This document shows, piece by piece, positions 1 to 13,950 of a stretch of 64,000 nt of DNA (positions are counted from its first letter, which is position 1; each line of letters opens with the position of its first letter). The position numbers and the translations under genes were made by a program. The DNA is from Siphonodentalium dalli (taxonomy: Eukaryota; Mollusca; Scaphopoda; Gadilida; Siphonodentaliidae). The notes below the pieces were generated by a model that was given only the letters and a program-made list of their open reading frames with translations, had not been told where the DNA came from and ran no database searches. Location: positions 106,980,278-107,044,277 of the forward strand of contig CP136069.1 in NCBI GenBank assembly GCA_032622095.1, read 5' to 3'.

Positions 1-30
1 TGGTGGGGACACTTTTAGATGTATGTGGTG

Positions 31-1577
31 GGGATACCTATATATGTATGTGGTGGTGATACCTATAGATGTATGTGGTGCGGATACCTATATATGAGTG
101 TGGCGGTGATACATATAGATGTGTATGGTGGGGATACCTATAGATGTGAATGGTGGGGATACCAATAGATGTATGTGGTGGGGTTACCTATATATGTGTG
201 TGGCGGTGATACATAAAGATGTGTATGGTGGGGATACCTATCTATATATGTGTGGTGGGGATACCTATAGATGTGTATGGTGGGGATTCCTATAGATGTG
301 TGTGGTGGGGATACCTATAGATGTATGTGTTGGGGATACCTATATATGTATGTGGTGGGGATACCTATAGATGTATGTGGTGGGGATACCTATATATGTA
401 TGTGGTGGGGATACCTATATATGTATGTGGTGGGGATACCTATATATGTATGTGGTGGGGATACCTATATATGTATGTGGTGGGGATACCTATAGATGTA
501 TGTGGTGGGGATACCTATATATGTATGTGGTGGGGATACCTATATATGTGCGTGGTGGGGATACCTATAGATGTATCATGTATGTGGTGGGGGTACCTAT
601 ATATGTGTGTGGTGGGGATACATATAGATGTATGTGATGGGGATACCTATATATGTATGTGGTGGGGATACCTATATATGTATGTGGTGGGGATACCTAT
701 ATATGTATGTGATGGGATACATATATATGTATGTGGTGGGGATACCTATATATGTGTGTGGTGGTGATACCTATATATGTGGTGGGGATACCTACATAAT
801 GTATGTGGCGGGGATACCTATATATGTGTGTGGTGGTGATACCTATATATGTGTGTGGTTGGAATACCTATATATGTTTGTGGCGGGGATACCTATATAT
901 GTATGTGGTGGGGATACCTATAGATGTATGTGGCGGTGATACCTTTATATGTATGTGGTGGGGATAGTTATATATGTATGTGGTGGGGATACCTATATAT
1001 GTATGTGGTGGGGATACCTATATATGTTTGTGGTGGGGATACCTATAGATGTATGTGGTGGGAATACCTATATATGTATGTGGTGGGGATACCTATATAT
1101 GTATGTGGTGGGGATACTTATATATGTATGTGTTGGGGATACCTATATATGTATGTGGTGGTGATACCTATAGATGTGTGTGGTGGGGATACCTATATGT
1201 GTGTGGTGGGGATACCTATATGTATGTGGCGGGAATACCTATATGTGTGTGGTGGTGATACCTATATATGTATGTGGTGGGGATACCTATATATGTGTGT
1301 GGTGGGGATACCTATATATGTATGTGGTGGGGATACCTATAGATGTATGTGGTGGGGATACCTATATATATATGTGGTGGGGATACCTATATATGTGCGT
1401 GGTGGGGATACCTATAGATGTATGTGGTGGGGATACCTATAAATGTGTGTGGTGGGGACACTTTTAGATGTATGTGGTGGGGATACCTATATATGTATGT
1501 GGTGGGGATACCTATATATGTATGTGGTGGGGATACCTATAAATGTATGTGATGGGGATACCTATATATGTATGTGG
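31..1577 (+). repeat. Higher-order block A, copy 1 (about 8.66 kb spacing)
   Basis: The order of variant monomers here is repeated at 8651-10238. Shared landmarks include the GTGTATGG monomers near 271, the GTGCGTGG monomer at 548 and the CACTTNTAG monomer near 1458. The offset is 8,670 bp at 271-560. It falls to 8,663 after a 7-bp insertion (ATC/ATGT context near 575-582) and to about 8,661 by 1441. The left end is cut by the window edge. Confidence 0.85.
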
Positions 1578-3646
1578 TGGGGTTACCTATAGATGTATGT
1601 GGTAGGGATACATATAGACGTTTGTGGTGGTGATACCTATATATGTGTGTGGTGCGGATACCTATATATGTATGTGGTGGGGATACCTATATATGTGTGT
1701 GGTGAGGATACCTACAGATGTGTGTGGCGGGGATACCTATAGATTTATGTGGTGGGGATACCTATATATGTATGTGGTATGTATACCTATAGATGTATGT
1801 GGTGGTGATACCTATATATGTATGTGGTGGTAATACCTATAGATGTGTGTGGTGGTGATACCTATAGATGTATGTGGTGGGGATACCTATATATGTGTGT
1901 GGTGAGGATACCTATAGATGTGTGTGGCGGGGATACCTATAGATGTGTGTGGCGGGGATACCTATATATGTATGTGGTGGGGATACCTATATATGTATGT
2001 GGTGGGGATACCTATAGATGTTGTGGTGGTGATACCTATAGATGTATGTGGTGGTGATACCTATAGATGTGTGTGGTGGGGATACCTATATGTGTGTGGT
2101 GGGGATACCTATATATGTATGTGGTGGGGATACCTATATATGTGTGTGGTGGGGATACCTATATATGTGTGTGGTGGGGATACCTATAGATGTATGTGGT
2201 GGGGATACCTATATATGTGTGTGGTGAGGATACCTATAGATGTGTGTGGCGGGGATACCTATAGATGTATGTGGTGGGGATACCTATAGATGTATGTGGT
2301 GGGGATACCTATAGATGTATGCGGTGGTGATACCTATAGATGTATGTGACGGGGATACCTATATATATGTGTGGTGAGGATACCTATATATGTGTGTGAT
2401 GAGGATACCTATATGTGTGTGGTGGGGATACCTATATATGTATGTCGTGGGGATACCTATATATGTGTGTGGTGGGGATACCTATATATGTGTGTGGTGG
2501 GGATACCTATAGATGTGTGTGGTGGGGATACCTATATATGTGTGTGGTGGCGATACCTATATATGTGTGTGGTGGGGATACCTATAGATGTGTGTGGTGA
2601 GGATACCTATATATGTGTGTGGCAGGGATACCTATATATGTATGTGGTGAGGATACCTATAGATGTGTGTGGTGGGGATACCTATATATGTATGTGGTGG
2701 GGAGACCTATATATGTATGTGGTGGGGATACCTATATATGTGTGTGGCGGGGATACCTATATATATGTGTGTGGTGGGGATACCTATATATGTGTGTGGT
2801 GGGGATACCTATATATGTGTGTGGTGGGGATACCTATATATGTATGTGGTGGGGATACCTATATATGTATGTGGCGGAGATACATATATATGTATGTGGT
2901 GGGGATACATATAGATGTATGTGGTGGTGATACCTATATATGTGAGTGGTGTTGATACCTATATATGTGTGTGGTGGGGATACCTATAGATGTATGTGGT
3001 GGGGATACCTATATATGTTTGTGGTGGGGATACCTATAGATGTATGTGGTGGGAATACCTATATATGTATGTGGTGGGGATACCTATATATGTATGTGGT
3101 GGGGATACTTATATATGTATGTGTTGGGGATACCTATATATGTATGTGGTGGTGATACCTATAGATGTGTGTGGTGGGGATACCTATATGTGTGTGGTGG
3201 GGATACCTATATGTAAGTGGCGGGAATACCTATATGTGTGTGGTGGTGATACCTATATATGTATGTGGTGGGGATACCTATATATGTGTGTGGTGGGTAT
3301 ACCTATATATGTATGTGGTGGGGATACCTATAGATGTATGTGGTGGGGATACCTATATATATATGTGGTGGGGATACCTATATATGTGCGTGGTGGGGAT
3401 ACCTATAGATGTATGTGGTGGGGATACCTATAAATGTGTGTGGTGGGGACACTTATAGATGTATGTGGTGGGGATACCTATATATGTATGTGGTGGGGAT
3501 ACCTATATATGTATGTGGTGGGGATACCTATAAATGTATGTGATGGGGATACCTATATATGTATGTGGTGGGGTTACCTATAGATGTATGTGGTAGGGAT
3601 ACATATAGACGTTTGTGGTGGTGATACCTATATATGTGTGTGGTGG
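1001..3646 (+). repeat. Duplicated block with 1,991-bp offset
   Basis: The interval 1001-1655 is repeated at 2992-3646. Landmarks are the TATATGTTTG monomer at 1021/3012 and the GACGTTTGTGG monomer at 1617/3608. The homology starts where one copy has TATAT and the other TATAG, and ends where the following monomers differ. It is part of a nested duplication zone covering about 1-8.5 kb. Confidence 0.8.
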
Positions 3647-4090
3647 GGATACCTATAGATGTGTGTGGTGAGGATACCTATATATGTGTGTGGCAGGGAT
3701 ACCTATATATGTATGTGGTGAGGATACCTATAGATGTGTGTGGTGGGGATACCTATATATGTATGTGGTGGGGAGACCTATATATGTATGTGGTGGGGGA
3801 TACCTATATATGTGTGTGGCGGGGATACCTATATATATGTGTGTGGTGGGTATACCTATATATGTGTGTGGTGGGGATACCTATATATGTGTGTGGTGGG
3901 GATACCTATATATGTATGTGGTGGGGATACCTATATATGTATGTGGCGGAGATACATATATATGTATGTGGTGGGGATACATATAGATGTATGTGGTGGT
4001 GATACCTATATATGTGAGTGGTGTTGATACCTATATATGTGTGTGGTGGGGATACCTATAGATGTATGTGGTGGGGATACCTATATATGT
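2575..4090 (+). repeat. Duplicated block with 1,071-bp offset
   Basis: The run of variant monomers from about 2575 to 3020 recurs at about 3646-4090. It includes the GGCAGGG monomer, GGGGAGACC and a 27-bp TATATATATG variant. The offset is 1,071 bp, becoming 1,072 after one extra G near 3795. Together with the neighbouring 1,843-bp step it accounts for the 2,914-bp spacing between the GATGAGGATACC monomers near 2400 and 5313. Confidence 0.78.
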
Positions 4091-6768
4091 TTGTGGTGGG
4101 AATACCTATATATGTATGTGGTGGGGATACTTATATATGTATGTGTTGGGGATACCTATATATGTATGTCGTGGGGATACCTATATATGTGTGTGGTGGG
4201 GATACCTATATGTGTGTGGTGGGGATACCTATATGTATGTGGCGGGAATACCTATATGTGTGTGGTGGTGATACCTATATATGTATGTGGTGGGGATACC
4301 TATATATGTGTGTGGTGGGTATACCTATATATGTATGTGGTGGGGATACCTATAGATGTATGTGGTGGGGATACCTATATATATGTGGTGGGGATACCTA
4401 TATATGTGCGTGGTGGGGATACCTATAGATGTATGTGGTGGGGATACCTATAAATGTGTGTGGTGGGGACACTTATATATGTATGTGGTGGGGATACCTA
4501 TATATGTATGTGGTGGGGATACCTATATATGTATGTGGTGGGGATACCTATAAATGTATGTGATGGGGATACCTATATATGTATGTAGTGGGGTTACCTA
4601 TAGATGTATGTGGTAGGGATACATATAGACGTTTGTGGTGGTGATACCTATATATGTGTGTGGTGGGGATACCTATATATGTATGTGGTGGGGATACCTA
4701 TATATATGTGTGGTGAGGATACCTACAGATGTGTGTGGCGGGGATACCTATAGATTTATGTGGTGGGGATACCTATAGATGTATGTGGTATGTATACCTA
4801 TAGATGTATGTGGTGGTGATACCTATAGATGTATGTGGTGGTAATACCTATAGATGTGTGTGGTGGTGATACCTATAGATGTATGTGGTGGGGATACCTA
4901 TATATGTGTGTGGTGAGGATACCTATATATGTGTGTGGTGGGGATACCTATATATGTATGTGGTGGGGATACCTATATATGTGTGTGGTGAGGATACCTA
5001 CAGATGTGTGTGGCGGGGATACCTATAGATTTATGTGGTGGGGATACCTATAGATGTATGTGGTATGTATACCTATAGATGTATGTGGTGGTGATACCTA
5101 TAGATGTATGTGGTGGTAATACCTATAGATGTGTGTGGTGGTGATACCTATAGATGTATGTGGTGGGGATACCTATATATGTGTGTGGTGAGGATACCTA
5201 TAGATGTGTGTGGCGGGGATACCTATAGATGTATGTGGTGGTGATACCTATAGATGTATGTGACGGGGATACCTATATATATGTGTGGTGAGGATACCTA
5301 TATATGTGTGTGATGAGGATACCTATATGTGTGTGGTGGGGATACCTATATATGTATGTCGTGGGGATACCTATATATGTGTGTGGTGGGGATACCTATA
5401 TATGTGTGTGGTGGTGATACCTATAGATGTGTGTGGTGGGGATACCTATATATGTGTGTGGTGGCGATACCTATATATGTGTGTGGTGGGGATACCTATA
5501 GATGTGTGTGGTGAGGATACCTATATATGTGTGTGGCAGGGATACCTATATATGTATGTGGTGAGGATACCTATAGATGTGTGTGGTGGGGATACCTATA
5601 TATGTATGTGGTGGGGAGACCTATATATGTATGTGGTGGGGGATACCTATATATGTGTGTGGCGGGGATACCTATATATATGTGTGTGGTGGGGATACCT
5701 ATATATGTGTGTGGTGGGGATACCTATATATGTGTGTGGTGGGGATACCTATATATGTATGTGGTGGGGATACCTATATATGTATGTGGCGGAGATACAT
5801 ATATATGTATGTGGTGGGGATACATATAGATGTATGTGGTGGTGATACCTATATATGTGAGTGGTGTTGATACCTATATATGTGTGTGGTGGGGATACCT
5901 ATAGATGTATGTGGTGGGGATACCTATATATGTTTGTGGTGGGGATACCTATATATGTATGTGGTGGGGATACTTATATATGTATGTGTTGGGGATACCT
6001 ATATATGTATGTGGTGGTGATACCTATATATGTGTGTGGTGGGGATACCTATATGTGTGTGGTGGGGATACCTATATGTATGTGGCGGGAATACCTATAT
6101 GTATGTGGTGGTGATACCTATATATGTATGTGGTGGGGATACCTATATATGTGTGTGGTGGGTATACCTATATATGTATGTGGTGGGGATACCTATAGAT
6201 GTATGTGGTGGGGATACCTATATATATGTGGTGGGGATACCTATATATGTGCGTGGTGGGGATACCTATAGATGTATGTGGTGGGGATACCTATAAATGT
6301 GCGTGGTGGGGACACTTATATATGTATGTGGTGGGGATACCTATATATGTATGTGGTGGGGATACCTATATATGTATGTGGTGGGGATACCTATAAATGT
6401 ATGTGATGGGGATACCTATATATGTATGTAGTGGGGTTACCTATAGATGTATGTGGTAGGGATACATATAGACGTTTGTGGTGGTGATACCTATATATGT
6501 GTGTGGTGGGGATACCTATATATGTATGTGGTGGGGATACCTATATATATGTGTGGTGAGGATACCTACAGATGTGTGTGGCGGGGATACCTATAGATTT
6601 ATGTGGTGGGGATACCTATAGATGTATGTGGTATGTATACCTATAGATGTATGTGGTGGTGATACCTATAGATGTATGTGGTGGTAATACCTATAGATGT
6701 GTGTGGTGGTGATACCTATAGATGTATGTGGTGGGGATACCTATATATGTGTGTGGTGAGGATACCTA
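3625..6768 (+). repeat. Duplicated block with 1,843-bp offset
   Basis: The interval 3625-4925 (1.3 kb) is repeated at 5468-6768. Diagnostic monomers keep the spacing: GACGTTTGTGG at 4628/6471 and the private single-G insertion in GTGGGGGATACC at about 3795/5638. The copies differ at scattered variable positions only. Confidence 0.82.
4715..5201 (+). repeat. 275-bp (11-monomer) local tandem duplication
   Basis: The ACCTACAGAT monomer at 4721 recurs at 4996, and TAGATTTATG at 4751 recurs at 5026, followed in both cases by the GGTATGTATACC monomer. The offset is exactly 275 bp, or 11 units. The copies diverge near 4927/5202. The equivalent place in the 1,843-bp sister copy (about 6558-6770) has a single copy, so this duplication post-dates that one. 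Confidence 0.8.
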
Positions 6769-8510
6769 TAGATGTGTGTGGCGGGGATACCTATAGATGT
6801 GTGTGGCGGGGATACCTATATATGTATGTGGTGGGGTTACCTATATATGTATGTGGTGGGGATACCTATAGATGTTGTGGTGGTGATACCTATAGATGTA
6901 TGTGGTGGTGATACCTATAGATGTGTGTGGTGGGGATACCTATATGTGTGTGGTGGGGATACCTATATATGTATGTGGTGGGGATACCTATATATGTGTG
7001 TGGTGGGGATACCTATATATGTGTGTGGTGGGGATACCTATAGATGTATGTGGTGGGGATACCTATATATGTGTGTGGTGAGGATACCTATAGATGTGTG
7101 TGGCGGGGATACCTATAGATGTATGTGGTGGGGATACCTATAGATGTATGTGGTGGGGATACCTATAGATGTATGTGGTGGTGATACCTATAGATGTATG
7201 TGACGGGGATACCTATATATATGTGTGGTGAGGATACCTATATATGTGTGTGATGAGGATACCTATATGTGTGTGGTGGGGATACCTATATATGTATGTC
7301 GTGGGGATACCTATATATGTGTGTGGTGGGGATACCTATATATGTGTGTGGTGGGGATACCTATAGATGTGTGTGGTGGGGATACCTATATATGTGTGTG
7401 GTGGCGATACCTATATATGTGTGTGGTGGGGATACCTATAGATGTGTGTGGTGAGGATACCTATATATGTGTGTGGCAGGAATACCTATATATGTATGTG
7501 GTGAGGATACCTATAGATGTGTGTGGTGGGGATACCTATAGATGTATGTGGTGGGGAGACCTATATATGTATGTGGTGGGGATACCTATATATGTGTGTG
7601 GCGGGGATACCTATATATATGTGTGTGGTGGGGATACCTATATATGTGTGTGGTGGGGATACCTATATATGTGTGTGGTGGGGATACCTATATATGTATG
7701 TGGTGGGGATACCTATATATGTATGTGGCGGAGATACATATATATGTATGTGGCGGAGATACATATATATGTATGTGGTGGGGATACATATAGATGTATG
7801 TGGTGGTGTTACCTATATATGTGAGTGGTGTTGATACCTATATATGTATGTGGCGGAGATACATATATATGTATGTTGTGGGATTACCTATATATGTATG
7901 TGGTGGGGTTACCTATAGATGTATGTGGTAGGGATACATATAGACGTTTGTGGTGGTAATACCTATAGATGTGTGTGGTGGTGATACCTATAGATGTATG
8001 TGGTGGGGATACCTATTTATGTGTGTGGTGAGGATACCTATAGATGTGTGTGGCGGGGATACCTATAGATGTATGTGGTGGGGATACTTATATATGTATG
8101 TGGTGGGGATACCTATAGATGTTGTGGTGGTGATACCTATAGATGTATGTGGTGGTGATACCTATAGATGTGTGTGGTGGGGATACCTATATGTGTGTGG
8201 TTGGGATACCTATATATGTATGTGGTGGGGATACCTATATATGTGTGTGGTGGGGATACCTATATATGTGTGTGGTGGGGATACCTCTAGATGTATGTGG
8301 TGGGGATACCTATATATGTGTGTGGTGAGGATACCTATAGATGTGTGTGGCGGGGATACCTATAGATGTATGTGGTGGGGATACCTATTGATGTATGTGG
8401 TGGTGATATCTATAGATGCATGTGGTGGTGATACCTATAGATGTATGTGACGGGGATACCTATATATATGTGCGGTGAGGATACCTATATATGTGTGTGA
8501 TGAGGATACC
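5285..8510 (+). repeat. Duplicated blocks with 1,940-bp and 1,247-bp offsets
   Basis: The cassette containing GATGAGGATACC near 5313 recurs 1,940 bp later, near 7253. A second overlapping relation pairs about 6700-7260 with about 7950-8510, an offset of 1,247 bp. It is seen in the 24-bp GATGTTGTGG monomer at 6871 and 8118 and in the GATGAGG monomers. These offsets show repeated unequal exchange with different breakpoints in one region. Confidence 0.72.
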
Positions 8511-8688
8511 TATATGTGTGTGGTGCGGATACCTATATATGTATGTCGTGGGGATACCTATATATGTGTGTGGTGGGGATACCTATATATGTATGTGGTG
8601 GTGATACATATAGATGTGTGTGGTGGGGATACCTATAGATGTATGTGGTGGGGATACATATATATGTATGTGGTGGTGATACCTATAG

Positions 8689-8788
8689 ATGTATGTGGTG
8701 CGGATACCTATATATAAGTGTGGCGGTGATACATATAGATGTATGTGGTGCGGATACCTATATATAAGTGTGGCGGTGATACATATAG
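8689..8788 (+). repeat. Exact 50-bp (two-monomer) tandem duplication
   Basis: The segment 8689-8738 is repeated without a mismatch at 8739-8788. Both contain the unusual GTGCGGATACC and TATATAAGTGTGG monomers. The corresponding place near position 69 of the window has one copy, so this is a late local slippage or unequal exchange of two units. Confidence 0.9.
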
Positions 8789-9040
8789 ATGTGTATGGTG
8801 GGGATACATATATATGTGTATGGTGGGGATACCAATATATGTATGTGGTGGGGTTACCTATATATGTGTGTGGCGGTGATACATATAGATGTGTATGGTG
8901 GGGATACCTATATATATATGTGTGGTGGGGATACCTATAGATGTGTATGGTGGGGATTCCTATAGATGTGTGTGGTGGGGATACCTATAGATGTATGTGT
9001 TGGGGATACCTATATATGTATATGGTGGGGATACCTATAG

Positions 9041-9218
9041 ATGTATGTGGTGGGGATACCTATATATGTATGTGGTGGGGATACCTATATATGTATGTGG
9101 TGGGGATACCTATATATGTATGTGGTGGGGATACCTATATATGTATGTGGTGGGGATACCTATATATGTATGTGGTGGGGATACCTATATATGTATGTGG
9201 TGGGGATACCTATATATG
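9041..9218 (+). repeat. Seven consecutive identical consensus monomers
   Basis: From 9041 to 9218 the 25-bp unit repeats about seven times without any substitution, bounded by a TATAG variant on the left and GTGCGTGG on the right. The matching stretch in copy 1 (371-549) has a TATAG variant near 494. This run has therefore been homogenised, by conversion or expansion, since the 8.66-kb duplication. Confidence 0.88.
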
Positions 9219-10332
9219 TGCGTGGTGGGGATACCTATAGATGAATGTGGTGGGGGTACCTATATATGTGTGTGGTGGGGATACATATAGATGTATGTGA
9301 TGGGGATACCTATATATGTATGTGGTGGGGATACCTATATATGTATGTGGTGGGGATACCTATATATATATGTGATGGGATACCTATATATGTATGTGGT
9401 GGGGATACCTATATATGTGTGTGGTGGTGATACCTATATATGTGGTGGGGATACCTACATATGTATGTGGCGGGGATACCTATATATGTGTGTGGTGGTG
9501 ATAACTATATATGTGTGTGGTTGGAATACCTATATATGTGTGTGGCGGCGATACCTATATATGTATGTGGTGGGGATACCTATAGATGTATGTGGCGGTG
9601 ATACCTTTATATGTATGTGGTGGGGATAGCTATATATGTATGTGGTGGGAATACCTATACATGTATGTGGTGGGGATACCTATATATGTTTGTGGTGGGG
9701 ATACCTATAGATGTATGTGGTGGGAATACCTATATATGTATGTGGTGGGGATACCTATATATGTATGTGGTGGGGATACTTATATATGTATGTGTTGGGG
9801 ATACCTATATATGTATGTGTTGGTGATACCTATAGATGTGTGTGGTGGGGATACCTATATGTGTGTGGTGGGGATACCTATATGTATGTGGCGGGAATAC
9901 TTATATGTGTGTGGTGGTGATACCTATATATGTATGTGATGGGGATACCTATATATGTGTGTGGTGGGGATACCTATATATGTATGTGGTGGGGATACCT
10001 ATAGATGTATGTGGTGGGGATACCTATATATATATGTGGTGGGGATACCTATATATGTGCGTGGTGGGGATACCTATAGATGTATGTGGTGGGGATCCTA
10101 TAAATGTGTGTGGTGGGGACACTTATAGATGTATGTGGTGGGGATATCTATATATGTATGTGGTGGGGATACCTATATATGTATGTGGTGGGGATACCTA
10201 TAAATGTATGTGATGGGGATACCTATATATGTATGTGGGGGTGATACCTATATATGTATGTGGTGGGGATACCTATATATGTGTGTGGTGGGTGGGGATA
10301 CCTATAAATGTATGTGATGGGGATACCTATAT

Positions 10333-10870
10333 ATGTATGTGGTGGGGATACCTATATATGTGTGTGGTGGTGATACCTATATATATATGTGGTGGGGATA
10401 CCTACATATGTATGTGGCGGGGATACCTATATATGTGTGTGGTGGTGATACCTATATATGTGTGTGGTGGGGATACCTATATATGTGTGTGGCGGTGATA
10501 CCTATATATGTATGTGGTGGGGATACCTATAGATGTATGTGGCGGTGATACGTATAGATGTATGTGGTGGGGATAGCTATATATGTATGTGGTGGGGATA
10601 CCTATATATGTATGTGGTGGGGATACCTATATATGTTTGTGGTGGGGATACCTATAGATGTATGTCGTGGGGATACCTATATATGTATGTGGTGGGGATA
10701 CCTATATAAGTATATGGTGGGGATACCTATATATGTATGTGTTGGGGATACCTATATATGTATGTGGTGGTGATACCTATATATGTGTGTGGTGGGCATA
10801 CCTATATGTGTGTGGTGGGGATACCTATATGTATGTGGCGGGGATACCTATATGTGTGTGGTGGTGATAT
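10333..10870 (+). repeat. Cassette shared with 17844-18400 (7,511-bp offset)
   Basis: Landmark monomers at 10558, 10658 and 10783 (GGGATAGCTATATATG, the TATAAGTATATGG monomer and the 23-bp TATATGTGTGTGG monomers) recur 7,511 bp downstream with the same order and spacing. The same cassette type also recurs at about 11865-12360, 13105-13600, 23378-23690, 27464-27770 and 31695-32000. Confidence 0.72.
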
Positions 10871-11120
10871 CTATATATGTATGTGGTGGGGATACCTATA
10901 TATGTGTGTGGTGGGGATACCTATATATGTATGTGGTGGGAATACCTATATATGTATGTGGTGGGGATACCTATATATGTATGTGGTGGGGATACTTATA
11001 TATGTATGTGTTGGGGATACCTATATATGTATGTGGTGGTGATACCTATAGATGTGTGTGGTGGGGATACCTATATGTGTGTGGTGGGGATACCTATATG
11101 TATGTGGCGGGAATACCTAT

Positions 11121-12360
11121 ATGTGTGTGGTGGGGATACCTATATATGTATGTGGTGGGGATACCTATATATGTATGTGGTGGGGATACCTATATATGTT
11201 TGTGGTGGGGATACCTATAGATGTATGTGGTGGGAATACCTATATATGTATGTGGTGGGGATACCTATATATGTATGTGGTGGGGATACTTATATATGTA
11301 TGTGTTGGGGATACCTATATATGTATGTGGTGGTGATACCTATAGATGTTTGTGGTGGGGATACCTATATGTGTGTGGTGGTGATACCTATATGTATGTG
11401 GCGGGAATACCTATATGTGTGTGGTGGTGATACCTATATATGTATGTGGTGGGGATACCTATATATGTGTGTGGTGGGGATACCTATATATGTATGTGGT
11501 GGGGATACCTATAGATGTATGTGGTGGGGATACCTATATATATATGTGGTGGGGATACCTATATATGTGCGTGGTGGGGATACCTATAGATGTATGTGGT
11601 GGGGATACCTATATATATGTGTGGTGGGGACACTTATAGATGTATGTGGTGGGGATACCTATATATGTATGTGGTGGGGATACCTATATATGTATGTGGT
11701 GGGGATACCTATATATATGTGTGGTGGGGATACCTATAAATGTATGTGATGGGGATACCTATATATGTATGTGGTGGTGATACCTATATATGTATGTGGT
11801 GGGGATACCTATATATGTGTGTGGTGGGGATACCTATAAATGTATGTGATGGGGATACCTATATATGTATGTGGTGGGGATACCTATATATGTGTGTGGT
11901 GGTGATACCTATATATATATGTGGTGGGGTTACCTACATATGTATGTGGCGGGGATACCTATATATGTGTGTGGTGGTGATACCTATATATGTGTGTGGT
12001 GGGGATACCTATATATGTGTGTGGCGGGGATACCTATATATGTATGTGGTGGGGATACCTATAGATGTATGTGGCGGTGATACGTATAGATGTATGTGGT
12101 GGGGATAGCTATATATGTATGTGGTGGGGATACCTACATATGTATGTGGTGGGGATACCTATATATGTTTGTGGTGGGGATACCTATAGATGTATGTGGT
12201 GGGGATACCTATATATGTATGTAGTGGGGATACCTATATAAGTATATGGTGTGGATACCTATATATGTATGTGTTGGGGATACCTATATATGTATGTGGT
12301 GGTGATACCTATATATGTGTGTGGTGGGGATACCGATATGTGTGTGTTGGGGATACCTAT
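11121..12360 (+). repeat. 1,240-bp tandem duplication, copy 1
   Basis: This 1,240-bp block is followed immediately by its copy at 12361-13600. Alignment is gap-free at every landmark checked: CACTTATAG at 11631/12871, GGGGTTACC at 11927/13167 and TATAAGTATATGG at 12235/13475. Differences seen include G at 12108 versus T at 13348, and GTGTTGG near 12347 versus GTGGTGG near 13587. Confidence 0.9.
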
Positions 12361-13600
12361 ATGTGTGTGGTGGGGATACCTATATATGTATGTGGTGGGG
12401 ATACCTATATATGTATGTGGTGGGGATACCTATATATGTTTGTGGTGGGGATACCTATAGATGTATGTGGTGGGAATACCTATATATGTATGTGGTGGGG
12501 ATACCTATATATGTATGTGGTGGGGATACTTATATATGTATGTGTTGGGGATACCTATATATGTATGTGGTGGTGATACCTATAGATGTTTGTGGTGGGG
12601 ATACCTATATGTGTGTGGTGGTGATACCTATATGTATGTGGCGGGAATACCTATATGTGTGTGGTGGTGATACCTATATATGTATGTGGTGGGGATACCT
12701 ATATATGTGTGTGGTGGGGATACCTATATATGTATGTGGTGGGGATACCTATAGATGTATGTGGTGGGGATACCTATATATATATGTGGTGGGGATACCT
12801 ATATATGTGCGTGGTGGGGATACCTATAGATGTATGTGGTGGGGATACCTATATATATGTGTGGTGGGGACACTTATAGATGTATGTGGTGGGGATACCT
12901 ATATATGTATGTGGTGGGGATACCTATATATGTATGTGGTGGGGATACCTATATATATGTGTGGTGGGGATACCTATAAATGTATGTGATGGGGATACCT
13001 ATATATGTATGTGGTGGTGATACCTATATATGTATGTGGTGGGGATACCTATATATGTGTGTGGTGGGGATACCTATAAATGTATGTGATGGGGATACCT
13101 ATATATGTATGTGGTGGGGATACCTATATATGTGTGTGGTGGTGATACCTATATATATATGTGGTGGGGTTACCTACATATGTATGTGGCGGGGATACCT
13201 ATATATGTGTGTGGTGGTGATACCTATATATGTGTGTGGTGGGGATACCTATATATGTGTGTGGCGGGGATACCTATATATGTATGTGGTGGGGATACCT
13301 ATAGATGTATGTGGCGGTGATACGTATAGATGTATGTGGTGGGGATATCTATATATGTATGTGGTGGGGATACCTACATATGTATGTGGTGGGGATACCT
13401 ATATATGTTTGTGGTGGGGATACCTATAGATGTATGTGGTGGGGATACCTATATATGTATGTAGTGGGGATACCTATATAAGTATATGGTGTGGATACCT
13501 ATATATGTATGTGTTGGGGATACCTATATATGTATGTGGTGGTGATACCTATATATGTGTGTGGTGGGGATACCGATATGTGTGTGGTGGGGATACCTAT
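12361..13600 (+). repeat. 1,240-bp tandem duplication, copy 2
   Basis: This is the second copy of 11121-12360. It begins at ATGTGTGTGGTGGGG directly after the first copy and ends at 13600, where the next monomer carries GTATGTGG instead of GTGTGTGG. The copy-1/copy-2 boundary lies inside a 23-bp monomer, so the exchange was not necessarily in unit register with the longer cassette. Confidence 0.9.
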
Positions 13601-13950
13601 ATGTATGTGGCGGGGATACCTATATGTGTGTGGTGGTGATACCTATATATGTATGTGGTGGGGATACCTATATATGTGTGTGGCGGGGATACCTATATAT
13701 GTATGTGGTTGGGAGACCTATATATGTGTGTGGTGGGGATACCTATATATCTGTGTGTGGTGGGGATACATATAGATGTGTGTGGTGGGGATACCTATAT
13801 ATGTATGTGGTGGGGAGACCTATATATGTGTGTGGTGGTGATACCTATATATGTATGTGGCGGGGATACCTATATATGTGTGTGGTGGGGATACCTATAT
13901 ATGTGTGTGGTGGTGATACCTATATATGTATATGGTGGGGATACCTATAG

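Larger units (their letters stand above)
8651..10238 (+). repeat. Higher-order block A, copy 2 (about 8.66 kb spacing)
   Basis: This is the second copy of block A (see 31-1577). It carries the extra 50-bp duplication at 8689-8788, lacks 7 bp near 9245, and ends about 10238, where GTATGTGGGGGTGATACC replaces the GGGGTTACC monomer of copy 1. Confidence 0.85.

Noticed and set aside
10877-11749. 290-codon open frame on + as a possible repeat protein
   Set aside because: It is one of many overlapping open frames in all three frames of the G-rich strand, all spelling the same unit shifted by 25 bp. Frame bounds follow the TATAG variant. There is no codon-position bias, promoter, splice pattern or non-repeat domain.
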